NCBI GenBank assembly: GCA_965371805.1
Contig: CBDUZW010000051.1
Coordinates: 1-38,836, forward strand
Direction: 5' to 3'
Origin: JAOZTV01 sp965371805
Lineage (GTDB): Bacteria > Acidobacteriota > Aminicenantia > UBA2199
Length of the DNA stretch: 38,836 nt
The notes below the pieces were generated by a model. It was not told the origin of the DNA and ran no database searches. It saw nothing but the letters and a program-made list of their open reading frames with translations. A program made the position numbers and the translations under genes. Shown here in pieces: positions 7,850 to 16,657 of this stretch. Numbering within the stretch: position 1 is the first letter of the stretch; each line of letters begins with the position of its first letter.

Positions 7850-8386
7850 ATGAAAAAAATAGTTATTATTGGAATGTTAACCTTGAGCTTATTAGTCTTT
7901 TTTAGTGGTTGTGGAAAAAAAGTTAAGACAGAAGCTGTTGAAAAACCAATCGTTAAAGAGGTTGTTGAAAAGACCGTTAAAGCTGAGAAACCCGAATTGA
8001 CCGAAGAAGAAATATTTGCAAAAAAGAGTCTTGATGAAATTAATAGTGAAGGTCATTTAAATGAAGTATATTTTGATTTTGACAAATATGATGTAAGAGA
8101 AGATGGCAAATTAGTTTTACAGGCTAATGCAGATTGGCTTTTATCTCATAGTAGTATTGAATTCATTGTTGAAGGTAATTGTGATGAAAGAGGTACTATT
8201 GAATATAACATAGCACTCGGAGAAAAAAGAGCAATGTCTGCTAAAAAATATCTTGTATCCCTGGGTGTTCTTACAGAAAGGATTAAAGTAATATCTTATG
8301 GAAAAAGTAAACCTGCAGTAACTGGAATTAATGAAGAAACTCACCAGAAGAATAGAAGATCCGATTTTAGGATAGTAAAAAAATAA
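7850..8386 (+). CDS. pal: Pal, peptidoglycan-associated lipoprotein
   Basis: The lipoprotein signal peptide ends in FFSGC, giving Cys21 as the acylation site. A Lys/Glu/Val-rich linker runs to about residue 65. The OmpA-like domain (about 72-178) has 'VYFDFDKYDVREDG', the diaminopimelate-binding 'GNCDERGTIEYNIALGEKRA', and the closing 'HQKNRRSDF' motif. Pal tethers the outer membrane to peptidoglycan and docks TolB. The gene sits directly after tolB with its own promoter. Confidence 0.93.
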   Translation: MKKIVIIGMLTLSLLVFFSGCGKKVKTEAVEKPIVKEVVEKTVKAEKPELTEEEIFAKKSLDEINSEGHLNEVYFDFDKYDVREDGKLVLQANADWLLSHSSIEFIVEGNCDERGTIEYNIALGEKRAMSAKKYLVSLGVLTERIKVISYGKSKPAVTGINEETHQKNRRSDFRIVKK

Positions 8387-8416
8387 AATATTTAAATTAG
8401 GATTTAGGGAAGTATT

Positions 8417-9208
8417 ATGAAAAAAGTTTTTATTGGTCTGTTCATATTGATTTATATATTTTCCGCTTTTTCTTTCTCTATTAGGAAAGGTGAAAAACTT
8501 ATATTAGAAGAGTTATTTAAGATACAGGAAATTTTGAAAAATTTTGATAAAAAAATAACTCTGGTTGAAACAGATTTTTCTGCGATTGTAAAGAAGATTG
8601 ATAAAATTGAGGTTCAAGTGGGTGCAATTGTAAAAAGTCAGGCTGATGAAAGTCAAACTAAAGAAAATATTATAACTAACCTTGTTTTTTTTAAAGAAGA
8701 GTTAAATGAATTAAAAAATAAGCTTAATGGAATTAGTGACAAATTGTTTACAATTCAAAGAAGTGGAGATGTAAATGGGGTAAATAGTGAGAATGGGACA
8801 ACCGCTACACCTCCCAATCATACTATTACCCAAACTCCAAAAAATACTTATTATATAGCATACTCTGATTATCTAAAAAAAAACTATGACCTTGCTATTG
8901 AAGGTTTTTTTCAGTTTTTAAAACAGTTTCCCAATAATAATCTTGCTGATAATTCTCTATATTGGATTGGTGAATGTTATTATTCACAAAAGAAATATCC
9001 TGATGCAGTCAGAGTTTTTGCAAAACTGATTGCAGACTATCCAGATGGTGATAAAATCCCAGCTTCTATTTTGAAAAAAGGATATTCACTGATTGAGATG
9101 GGCAAACAGGATGAAGGCGTTTTAGCCTTAAAGGAATTAAATTCGAACTATCCTTTGTCTGAAGAGGCTTCTCTAGCTCAACAGAGAATAAAGGATATAC
9201 AGGGGTAG
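8417..9208 (+). CDS. cpoB: CpoB/YbgF-type periplasmic coiled-coil TPR protein
   Basis: A signal peptide (about 1-20) leads into a coiled-coil region (about 25-120) and a Thr/Pro/Asn linker. Three TPR-like repeats follow (about 145-262), starting with 'YYIAYSDYLKKNYDLAIEGF' and 'SLYWIGECYYSQKKYPDAVRVF'. This is the CpoB/YbgF arrangement, and the gene occupies its usual place after pal. CpoB links Tol-Pal activity to peptidoglycan synthesis during division in enterobacteria; the same role here is inferred from synteny. Confidence 0.85.
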   Translation: MKKVFIGLFILIYIFSAFSFSIRKGEKLILEELFKIQEILKNFDKKITLVETDFSAIVKKIDKIEVQVGAIVKSQADESQTKENIITNLVFFKEELNELKNKLNGISDKLFTIQRSGDVNGVNSENGTTATPPNHTITQTPKNTYYIAYSDYLKKNYDLAIEGFFQFLKQFPNNNLADNSLYWIGECYYSQKKYPDAVRVFAKLIADYPDGDKIPASILKKGYSLIEMGKQDEGVLALKELNSNYPLSEEASLAQQRIKDIQG

Positions 9209-9212
9209 TATA

Positions 9213-9731
9213 ATGAGTCTTAAGAGTATGAACAGGGTTATATTAATAGGCCGCGTAGGAAAGGATCCCGAGGTAACTCATATCCCAAATCTTGGAAAAG
9301 ATGTTGCTAAGTTCAGTCTAGCTACTGATGAAGGATTTATGGATAGAAACAATCAATGGCAGGACAGAACTGAATGGCATAATATTGTTGCATGGGGGGG
9401 AGTTGTAAAAATAATTGAAAGAAGTGTAAAAAAGGGAGCACTTATTGCAATTGAAGGTAAGATAAAAACAAACAAATGGCAGGATAAAGAAGGTAATAAT
9501 CGATATACAACTGAAATATCATTGGATAATATTACATTACTTGAGAAAACAGGTGGTGGTGGCGGTTCCTATGATTCTGGAGCTGGTCAAAATGATAATA
9601 ATTATAACCAGAATAGGCAACCGGCACAGAATAATCAAGGTAGTTACTCGAATCAAGCACCACCTTCTGTTGACATTAATAGCGATATTGACTATTCACC
9701 TGAAGACAGTGGCGGAGGAGATCCTTTCTAA
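9213..9731 (+). CDS. ssb: Single-stranded DNA-binding protein
   Basis: This has an N-terminal OB fold (about 6-110) with 'MNRVILIGRVGKDPE', 'VAKFSLATDEGF', 'EWHNIVAWG' and 'GALIAIEGKIKTNKW'. A Gly/Asn/Gln-rich disordered linker follows, then an acidic tip ending GGGDPF. SSB tips normally end DDDIPF-like, so the Pro-Phe end that recruits partner proteins is kept while the residues before it differ. The gene starts 5 bases after cpoB with AGGGG upstream of ATG 9213. M6 would also fit the usual family N-terminus. An ssb inside a tol-pal/polarity cluster is an unusual neighbour. Confidence 0.93.
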   Translation: MSLKSMNRVILIGRVGKDPEVTHIPNLGKDVAKFSLATDEGFMDRNNQWQDRTEWHNIVAWGGVVKIIERSVKKGALIAIEGKIKTNKWQDKEGNNRYTTEISLDNITLLEKTGGGGGSYDSGAGQNDNNYNQNRQPAQNNQGSYSNQAPPSVDINSDIDYSPEDSGGGDPF

Positions 9732-9736
9732 AGAAA

Positions 9737-10795
9737 ATGGCATTTGTAAATTATAATAATAAAGAAATTACCATAAAGATTGTTTATTATGGTCCAGCAT
9801 TGAGTGGAAAAACGTCATGTTTGAGGTATATATATTCAAGTAAATCTCTTGAAAAGAAAGGAAAGCTAATAACCCTTGATACAGATGGCGACAGAACTCT
9901 GTTTTTTGATTTTTTACCTATTGAATTAGGGAAAATTGGAGATTATACTGTAAAAATACAATTATATACAGTGCCTGGCCAGGTTGCTTATGATACAACA
10001 AGAAAACTAGTACTTCAAGGAGCTGACGGGATTGTTTATGTAGCAGATTCTCAGGTCATTATGAGAGAGCAGAATATTGAGAGTTATAATAATCTTATAA
10101 AGAATATGAAGCTTAATAATCTTAATGATAAAAACATACCAATTATTCTTCATTTCAATAAAAGAGATCTTAGTGAAGTTTTAACTATTGAAGAGCTGAA
10201 TGATGTATTAAATCAAGATAATAAGCCCTTTTTTCCAACTATAGCTACAAGTGGAGAAAATGTTATTGAAGGCTTACATTCAATAATGAAAATGGTTATT
10301 ATAAATTTAAAAAACAAATTAACTATTTTTCAAAAAGACAAAACTGTAATGTTCTCAAAAGATGAAGTTACTGCTGCAACGGAGTTTAAAGAAGATCTTA
10401 TGGCTCCAAATATGGAAGAACCGATAAAAGATATTGATGATGATATCTTTGAATTAGATAGTCCAGTTGAGAATATTTCTGATGGACAGGATAAAGATGA
10501 AATATTTAGTCTGGATGATGTTGATATAATTACTGATGTAAATAAAAACAATCATAAAGTTGAAGCTCCAGCAGTGGTTTTAACCAATGAGATAGTTGAA
10601 AAAAAACCATTTCAAAAAAAAGAAGCGATTGAGACAACATACACAGGAAATGAAACTATTAATTTAAAAAAAAATATTAGTTCGGGTTTTGATGGGAATG
10701 AAATAGCCTTACCGATCAGTATTTCTGTTCCTGATTATAAAGATGAGATAAAAATAAATTTAAACTTAACCTTAATATTAAAAAGAAATAGTTAA
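9737..10795 (+). CDS. MglA-like small GTPase with a long C-terminal extension
   Basis: Residues 1-205 match the MglA/Ras-like polarity GTPases of bacteria. The P-loop is GPALSGKT (19-26), switch II has TVPGQ (78-82), and the guanine-specificity motif is NKRD (141-144). The opening 'NKEITIKIVYYGPALSGKT' is typical of MglA. MglA proteins are about 195 residues long. This one adds about 147 residues: an acidic Asp/Glu-rich segment and a predicted beta-rich end. MglA sets cell polarity and motility in myxobacteria, controlled by the roadblock protein MglB. A possible MglB-like partner domain is encoded at 14015-15082. Stop and start codons touch the next gene. Confidence 0.85.
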   Translation: MAFVNYNNKEITIKIVYYGPALSGKTSCLRYIYSSKSLEKKGKLITLDTDGDRTLFFDFLPIELGKIGDYTVKIQLYTVPGQVAYDTTRKLVLQGADGIVYVADSQVIMREQNIESYNNLIKNMKLNNLNDKNIPIILHFNKRDLSEVLTIEELNDVLNQDNKPFFPTIATSGENVIEGLHSIMKMVIINLKNKLTIFQKDKTVMFSKDEVTAATEFKEDLMAPNMEEPIKDIDDDIFELDSPVENISDGQDKDEIFSLDDVDIITDVNKNNHKVEAPAVVLTNEIVEKKPFQKKEAIETTYTGNETINLKKNISSGFDGNEIALPISISVPDYKDEIKINLNLTLILKRNS

Positions 10796-12151
10796 ATGCA
10801 GCAAAAATGGGTAATATTTTTTTTACTTTTTATACTTAAACTCTCTGTTTTCTCACAAGAAAAATATTTAGAAAAGACTGTAGAAAATTTAAGTGGAAGT
10901 GTATCCTCTTTCTTACAGGATAAGCGGAATCCGACCTTATCTGTAGTAAGTTTAAAAAATGCTACAAATTTGTCAGATAATGCTGTACAGAAAATATATC
11001 AACTTATAGTATTCAGGATTGAATCCAATCCAAAAATAAAATTTAAGGACTCTATGCTTAGTTTTGTTGATGGCATCGGAAAATTCAAAATTAATAGAAA
11101 TAGAGGACTCAGATATTTAATGTCTCTAAATATTATTCGTAATAAAAGTAAGATTGGTATTGGACTAACTTTGTATTCTGTAAATCTGGATAAGATGGTT
11201 TTTACTAAATATCTTGAATGGGATGCAATTCAAGGTGAAATAAAGTTTCTAAATATTCAAGAAAATAAGTTTAATGATTTTGGATTTGAAAAAATCATTG
11301 AGATTGGATCCAAAAAGGGTCTTTTAGATATGAAAACAAGAATAAATGAAAAAGGTGATCTTCTCTATCATTTTTATTATTATGATAGAATTCAAATATT
11401 TAAAAAAGAAAATAATGTACTGCAGAAAAAAAATGTTATAGAATTAGTATTAGATAAAGGATATTCTCCTGCTATTGAACCGGAAGGAAAACTGTTTTTC
11501 TTTAATCATGATGGTAACAAATTTATGGTTTTAGGGAATAATTACTCTAGTAAGTCATCTGTTTTTTCTCTTACAGATAATGTCTGGAAACTATATTCTA
11601 AAATAGATTTTATCCCTTTTGAGATATTTAAAAGAAATGGAGAGCGTTATTTTATAGGTGGAAAATATGAGTATGGGAAAAACTATTTTAAAAACAAACT
11701 CATATTAAAGAGCATAAATGGAGTAATAAACAATTCTAATGATGAATATTTTAAGTCTATTAAAAAGTTTTATTCAATTTCTTTTTTGAAAGAAGGAGAT
11801 AAAATTAACTCTATGTACACTATCGATACAAATTATAATTTTATAAATTATGGATCAAACTTTGAAGTTTTAGGTGATGATAAAGGTGGAAATGGTTTTG
11901 CTTTGTCCAATTTAGACAATAAATGGATTATAAAAACTGCATTTTCAACAGGGAAGGATAAATTAAGGTTTTTTAAAATCAATGAAATTGAAGCAAACCC
12001 AAAATATGAAAAGAATGTAGAAGGGGAAATTTTATTTGTAAATGAGGGTAAATGGAACGACAACGTAGGTGTCTGGATCTATTTAAAAACAAAAATTCAC
12101 AGCTACTTTAATTATAAGCTTCAATTCTGGAGTAAAAAAAATGGGTTATAA
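10796..12151 (+). CDS. Exported protein of unknown function
   Basis: I do not recognise the family. There is a signal peptide (about 1-21, ending FSQ). The mature part is rich in beta strands and in Lys, Asn, Ile and Phe. Residues 25-120 may be a separate alpha/beta domain ('DNAVQKIYQLIVFRIESNP'). The remainder has recurring strand pairs that could form an irregular propeller. No Cys lipobox is present. It lies between the MglA-like GTPase and a substrate-binding-protein homologue, starts right after the GTPase stop and overlaps the next gene by 11 bases. It is therefore probably a periplasmic part of the same envelope module. Confidence 0.7.
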   Translation: MQQKWVIFFLLFILKLSVFSQEKYLEKTVENLSGSVSSFLQDKRNPTLSVVSLKNATNLSDNAVQKIYQLIVFRIESNPKIKFKDSMLSFVDGIGKFKINRNRGLRYLMSLNIIRNKSKIGIGLTLYSVNLDKMVFTKYLEWDAIQGEIKFLNIQENKFNDFGFEKIIEIGSKKGLLDMKTRINEKGDLLYHFYYYDRIQIFKKENNVLQKKNVIELVLDKGYSPAIEPEGKLFFFNHDGNKFMVLGNNYSSKSSVFSLTDNVWKLYSKIDFIPFEIFKRNGERYFIGGKYEYGKNYFKNKLILKSINGVINNSNDEYFKSIKKFYSISFLKEGDKINSMYTIDTNYNFINYGSNFEVLGDDKGGNGFALSNLDNKWIIKTAFSTGKDKLRFFKINEIEANPKYEKNVEGEILFVNEGKWNDNVGVWIYLKTKIHSYFNYKLQFWSKKNGL

Positions 12152-13538
12152 ATCAAAAGTATTTATAATAATCCTTTCACTGCTATTTATTGGGGCAATA
12201 AAAAATTATTATGGTGGAATTGTAAAAATTAGATTAAACGAACCTACAGATTTTATAATTTCATCTACAAATTACTCGGATATGGTTTTTTATTCATTAA
12301 TCTATGAGAATTTTTTTTATTTAAATAAGAATGGGGAAATTTATTCTAATATATTTAAAGAGTTTAAATATAGCAAGGAGAATAGATCGGTAGTATTAAA
12401 GTTAAAAAAAAATCTTAAGTTTTCTAATGGCACAAAAATCTTATCACAGGATGTAATAAAATCATTTAATAGTTTTATAGGGAAAAAATATGGTGAAGCC
12501 AAGAGACTTGGTAAAGTTACAAAGAGTATCTCTAAAAAAAATGAGAAAATTATTCTTGCACTTAATTATGATTTTCCTGATATTATGGATTTATTAACTG
12601 TACCACAACTTGTAATCACTTCAAGCACTCCTGGAGCTTTTTCAGGCCCGTTTTATCCAGTTAAATGGGTAAAAAATAAGAATATGATTCTATATGCAAA
12701 TAAACTTTATGCCGGTGGAATTGCATATCTTGATAAGATACAAATTGATTTTGAAAACTATTTTTATCCTGATATTTTTTTATCTAAACCCGGTACAGGC
12801 ACAAATGGGTCTCATAAAGAATATAATTCAGGCGTTTATCAAAATTATTATATAAGTTTTCCTAAAGGAAATATTGGGAAGAATACACGTATTGCATTTT
12901 ATTCTATTCTTAAAGCATTTTTTACTTCACAGGGTTACCCTGAACTAAATGTACTAACTTCTGAAGCTGAATCACCTCTTTCAATAAATATTAAAAAATT
13001 TACAAAAAGAAAAATTAGAACTATATTAACATATTCAAATATTAAAGTTTATATAATTTCAACTTTAAAAAACATAGAGTCTGAGATGATAGAGTTCTTC
13101 AAACGTTATAGGATAAATATTGAGATTGTTTTTGTAAAACATAGTGATCTCTCAACCTTATTAAAAGATACTTCTGTAAAATATTTAATAGTTGAGAAAG
13201 TTTTTCATAATGGTATCTCTTTAAGTGAGAAGATAAAAAGAATAGTCAGAGAAATGAGTTTTATAAGGTTTGATGAACATTATTTTGCTTTGATAGAACA
13301 GTTGAACGAAATAATTAATTTGAGAGATAGTGAATTGCTTATGGAGCAAATATCAAGGATTATTCAAAAAATAATTAGTGATGGATATCTACTCCCTATA
13401 TCTCAAAAACAATACTCCTTATACTTGAAAAAAAAATTAAAAGGTATTATTATTGATTATTATGGAAGACCAATTATACATAAGTGTAGATATGAGTTTC
13501 CTTTAAATGAAAGTAAGGAGGAAAATAATGGGAAATAA
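12141..13538 (+). CDS. Family 5 solute-binding protein homologue (SBP_bac_5-like), divergent
   Basis: An N-terminal hydrophobic segment (about 5-22) precedes 'YYGGIVKIRLNEPTDF', the usual opening of peptide/nickel-binding proteins. The middle has the matching 'KEFKYSKENRSVVLKLKKNLKFSNG' and 'LSQDVIKSFNSF' segments. At about 465 residues it is somewhat shorter than most family members (500-550), and no permease or ATPase genes adjoin it. A GGAG site 8 bases upstream supports ATG 12141 inside the previous gene. It may have been recruited for an envelope function instead of peptide import, which is an inference from context. Confidence 0.7.
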   Translation: MGYKSKVFIIILSLLFIGAIKNYYGGIVKIRLNEPTDFIISSTNYSDMVFYSLIYENFFYLNKNGEIYSNIFKEFKYSKENRSVVLKLKKNLKFSNGTKILSQDVIKSFNSFIGKKYGEAKRLGKVTKSISKKNEKIILALNYDFPDIMDLLTVPQLVITSSTPGAFSGPFYPVKWVKNKNMILYANKLYAGGIAYLDKIQIDFENYFYPDIFLSKPGTGTNGSHKEYNSGVYQNYYISFPKGNIGKNTRIAFYSILKAFFTSQGYPELNVLTSEAESPLSINIKKFTKRKIRTILTYSNIKVYIISTLKNIESEMIEFFKRYRINIEIVFVKHSDLSTLLKDTSVKYLIVEKVFHNGISLSEKIKRIVREMSFIRFDEHYFALIEQLNEIINLRDSELLMEQISRIIQKIISDGYLLPISQKQYSLYLKKKLKGIIIDYYGRPIIHKCRYEFPLNESKEENNGK

Positions 13539-13980
13539 AAAGTTTTTTCTATTAGTTTTTTTATTATTATCAATTTCTAATTATCTACTACCATTTGAGT
13601 TTGGGCTTATTGCAGGAAAAAATACAAAGCCTTCTCAAACTACACTTGGTTTTTCTGCAGGAATGGGGCTTCTAATTCCAATGGTTAAGTTTGAGTTTGA
13701 ATTAATGAAACAAAATAGTACAGATCAAAAAGCTGCTGGAGTTGGATTAAAAATAAAAAAAAAGGTAGGAAAGTTTGCCCCATATGTTGTGATTGGAGCA
13801 GGTACAAGATTTGAGAAATTCTCTGTCACTTTTAAAAACTATGATTATTTTACTTATATTGGAGGAGGAGCACACTTTAACATGCTACAATTTTTTTCAC
13901 TCAGATTTGATGTAAGATACCAGAGTTATAGTGAGGAAAATAATGTTAGATTTTCAATCGGTGTATTTGCACATCTTTAA
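13528..13980 (+). CDS. Small outer-membrane beta-barrel protein
   Basis: The 150-residue protein has a signal peptide (about 1-21) and alternating hydrophobic/polar strands with Gly turns: 'FGLIAGKN', 'LGFSAGMGLLIPM', 'KFAPYVVIGAGTRFEKF', 'YFTYIGGGAHFNM'. It closes in a strand ending FAHL, as expected for a small 8-stranded barrel. A perfect AAGGAGG precedes ATG 13528, so the longer frame from 13507 is rejected. The start overlaps the end of the previous gene by 11 bases. The ligand or role is unknown. Confidence 0.75.
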   Translation: MGNKKFFLLVFLLLSISNYLLPFEFGLIAGKNTKPSQTTLGFSAGMGLLIPMVKFEFELMKQNSTDQKAAGVGLKIKKKVGKFAPYVVIGAGTRFEKFSVTFKNYDYFTYIGGGAHFNMLQFFSLRFDVRYQSYSEENNVRFSIGVFAHL

Positions 13981-14014
13981 GCTAAGAATTGATGAAAAAT
14001 ATTGAGGCAGTTAT

Positions 14015-15082
14015 ATGAAAAATTTACTACTTATCGATGATGAAATTGATTTAGTTGAGAGCTTACAAGAATTCTTAACATTAGAAAATAAACTTTTTGC
14101 TATACAAATTGCATTTTCAGTTGATTCTGCAAAGGTATTAATAAAAGAGAATAATTTTGACCTGATAATTACAGATATCAGGATGCCTGAAAAAAGTGGT
14201 CTGGAACTTTTAGTTTTTCTAAAAAACATTGAATATATGGGCGAAATCATGGTAATGACAGCTTATGGTGATTCTGAAATAAAGTCACATATAAGAACTC
14301 TAGGGAGTGCAGAAATTATTGCCAAACCATTTAAATTTGAATGGTTTAAAAATATGCTCATTGAATTTTTTAAGAAAAAAGGTTTTTCCGGCACTATCGA
14401 TTCAATTGATTTGACAACTTTATTGCAAGTGATTCATCTTGAGAAAAAAACAACCGGTATAGAGATTAAAATTGAGAAAGAGACTGGTTTTTTATATTTT
14501 ATTGATGGAGAACTGATAAATGCAGAATTTAGAGGGTTTTCTGGAGAAGAGGCTGCATTTAAGTTAATTGGATTAAATAGCGGGCATTTTAATCTAGTAA
14601 AAAATAAAAGATCACTAAAGACACGTATAAATGTTCCATTTATGAGCTTTCTCCTTGGTGTCATGAAAAATGTTGATGAGTTAGTTGAAAAGAAAATAAA
14701 TACTAATCCAAAAAAAAAGAAAAAAAAGATAAAAGATACTTTACTCTCTAATTTTCAGGAAATTATTGGTTATAAATGGATTGTTTTTTTTAATAATGAA
14801 GAAGAAGTTTTATTGATGGATAATAAAAATGGAACTGAAGTAAAGCAACTTATATCAATGTTTAGTAATCTATTAGATAATGCTGAGTTTGTATTTCAGG
14901 AAGAGGATCACGGTAATATTGAGTTTGTTCTAATTCAAATGCAAAAAGGCATTTTCCTTTTTACAGAGATAAAAAAAAAAGAGATAAGAATGATTATGAA
15001 TTTTGAAATTAATGCTGATCTTGATACAGCTAAATTTATTATTAAAAAAATTGTAAATCAAATAGATGATTTTATTAGCTGA
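14015..15082 (+). CDS. Receiver - DUF4388 (PATAN) - roadblock-like regulator
   Basis: Residues 1-118 form a response-regulator receiver with acidic pocket DD (8-9), phospho-acceptor Asp54 (IITD), a Thr in 'VMTAYG' and a Lys in 'AKPF'. Residues about 126-200 match DUF4388/PATAN ('GTIDSIDLTTLLQVIHLEKKTTGI', 'GFLYFIDGELINAEF'). After a Lys-rich linker, residues about 245-355 follow the helix-strand pattern of roadblock/LC7 proteins such as MglB. The third assignment is the least certain. A roadblock-like domain in the same operon as an MglA-like GTPase suggests phosphorylation-controlled regulation of that GTPase. TGAGG upstream supports ATG 14015. Confidence 0.78.
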   Translation: MKNLLLIDDEIDLVESLQEFLTLENKLFAIQIAFSVDSAKVLIKENNFDLIITDIRMPEKSGLELLVFLKNIEYMGEIMVMTAYGDSEIKSHIRTLGSAEIIAKPFKFEWFKNMLIEFFKKKGFSGTIDSIDLTTLLQVIHLEKKTTGIEIKIEKETGFLYFIDGELINAEFRGFSGEEAAFKLIGLNSGHFNLVKNKRSLKTRINVPFMSFLLGVMKNVDELVEKKINTNPKKKKKKIKDTLLSNFQEIIGYKWIVFFNNEEEVLLMDNKNGTEVKQLISMFSNLLDNAEFVFQEEDHGNIEFVLIQMQKGIFLFTEIKKKEIRMIMNFEINADLDTAKFIIKKIVNQIDDFIS

Positions 15083-15127
15083 ATTGTTTATTAAAACGGT
15101 TTGACTAAACTTTGCAGGAAAGGAAAC

Positions 15128-15919
15128 ATGGCAAAACAGAATATAAGTAAAAAAATAGCTGATTTTTTTGTCTTGCATTTTCCTCAGGGTCGAAAATATA
15201 TGGTTCTATTAGCTGATGAGCTTTTTTATCTTTTTCAATATTTAGTAAAACGAAAAGGTGTATATCCTGGAGAGATAATTAAACAATTTTTTTTTATGGG
15301 TTATGGATCTTTTCCCATAGTAACATTAATATCATTTTTGGTAGGTGTCACAATCTCTATTACAACTATTCAACAGCTACAAATCTTTGGTGCAGATATT
15401 TATCTTGCAGATATTGTAGGATATGGACTTATAAGAGAACTAGTCCCATTAATGACGGGTATTATTCTTGCCGGGAAAATAGGTGCCTCCGTAACAGCAG
15501 AAATTGCATCAATGAAAGTTCTTGAAGAGATAGATGCACTAAAGGTAATGGGAATTATACCAGAAAAATTTCTAATGGTCCCTAGACTCATTGGCATTAC
15601 CTTCGCTATTCCTTTTCTTGTAGCAATTGCAGATTTCATTGGAGTTTTAGGAGGGATTATTGTCGGCAAAGTTGTCGCCGGAATACCTGTTATAGTTTTT
15701 TATAATGAAATGCTGACAGTAGTTGGAGTAGGAGATTTTTTAATTGGTTTGGCTAAAACGCTTGCTTTTGGGATAATTATTGTTATTAGCAGTGGATATA
15801 AGGGGTTTACTGTATCCATGGGGGCTCAGGGAGTTGGAAAGGCAACAACAGAATCAGTAGTTTTATCAATTTCCTTAATAATAATTATTGACTGTATATT
15901 TGCTTTATTATTGTATTAA
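15128..15919 (+). CDS. mlaE: MlaE-family ABC permease
   Basis: The 263-residue permease has the MlaE signature, with 'LVGVTISITTIQQLQIFGA', 'LVPLMTGIILAGKIGASVTAEIASMKVLEEIDAL', and a last transmembrane pair ending in 'IIIIDCIFALLLY'. It is the inner-membrane core of the Mla phospholipid transporter, working with MlaF and MlaD. I start at ATG 15128 with AGGAAAGG upstream. The longer TTG frame from 15101 runs through this ribosome site. Confidence 0.9.
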   Translation: MAKQNISKKIADFFVLHFPQGRKYMVLLADELFYLFQYLVKRKGVYPGEIIKQFFFMGYGSFPIVTLISFLVGVTISITTIQQLQIFGADIYLADIVGYGLIRELVPLMTGIILAGKIGASVTAEIASMKVLEEIDALKVMGIIPEKFLMVPRLIGITFAIPFLVAIADFIGVLGGIIVGKVVAGIPVIVFYNEMLTVVGVGDFLIGLAKTLAFGIIIVISSGYKGFTVSMGAQGVGKATTESVVLSISLIIIIDCIFALLLY

Positions 15920-15920
15920 T

Positions 15921-16652
15921 ATGGATGAATTATTAAAAATACAGAACTTGTCAGTAGGATATGAAGGCGAAGTTGTACTACAAAATCTTGAGTTTTCTGT
16001 AAGTAAGGGAAAGATTACAGTGATACTTGGAAAGAGTGGTTCAGGAAAGTCTACAATTTTAAAAACTATTATTGGTCTATTGCCTCCTATTTCAGGAGAA
16101 GTTCTGCTATCTGATGAAAAAATAGATTATTCTTCAGAAATCTCATTAAGTAAATTTTATAGTAAGATAGGGGTTTTATTTCAGAATGGAGCTTTATTAA
16201 ACTCTATGGATTTGTTTGACAATGTTGCTTTGCCCTTAAGGATGAAATTTTCTGATATTACAGAACAGGAAATTAAAGAGAGAGTGTTGTCTAAACTGGA
16301 CCAGGTAGGACTCTTGAAGTTTTATGATAAATTTCCTTCAGAATTATCCGGTGGGATGAGAAAGAGAGGTGCCTTATCTAGAGCGATGATTCTTGAACCG
16401 GAATTAATTCTTTGTGATGAACCATCTGCTGGGCTTGACCCTGTTACTGCAAGTGAACTTGATGACCTAATGAAAAAAATGAGAGATGAACTAAATGTTA
16501 CACTTATTGTTGTTACTCATGAATTAAGATCTATTAATACCATTTCGGATTATGCTCTTGTATTGAATGATGGAAGAACTGAGTTTTTTGGAAGATATAC
16601 GGATATGAAAAATTCAAGTAATGAATTTATTAAAAATTTTTTAAGGAGTTGA
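15921..16652 (+). CDS. mlaF: MlaF-type ABC ATPase
   Basis: The 243-residue ATPase shows Walker A GKSGSGKST (about 33-41), Q-loop 'LFQNGAL', signature LSGGM, Walker B 'LILCDEPSAGLDP' and switch His in 'VVTHEL'. MlaF powers lipid movement by MlaE. ATG 15921 follows the mlaE stop by one base and the coding sequence opens with the normal 'ELLKIQNLSVGY'. There is no obvious ribosome site, so translational coupling to mlaE is likely. The TTG frame from 15888 lies inside mlaE and is rejected. Confidence 0.9.
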   Translation: MDELLKIQNLSVGYEGEVVLQNLEFSVSKGKITVILGKSGSGKSTILKTIIGLLPPISGEVLLSDEKIDYSSEISLSKFYSKIGVLFQNGALLNSMDLFDNVALPLRMKFSDITEQEIKERVLSKLDQVGLLKFYDKFPSELSGGMRKRGALSRAMILEPELILCDEPSAGLDPVTASELDDLMKKMRDELNVTLIVVTHELRSINTISDYALVLNDGRTEFFGRYTDMKNSSNEFIKNFLRS

Positions 16653-16657
16653 TTCTA

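Noticed and set aside
9541..9756. Second forward frame over the ssb 3' end
   Set aside because: It is an out-of-frame reading of the Gly/Asn/Gln-rich ssb linker.
15101..15130. Longer mlaE reading frame from TTG 15101
   Set aside because: It reads through the AGGAAAGG ribosome site that serves ATG 15128, and the extra residues do not match the family.
15888..15923. Longer mlaF frame from TTG 15888
   Set aside because: It overlaps mlaE coding sequence. ATG 15921 gives the normal MlaF N-terminus directly after the mlaE stop.
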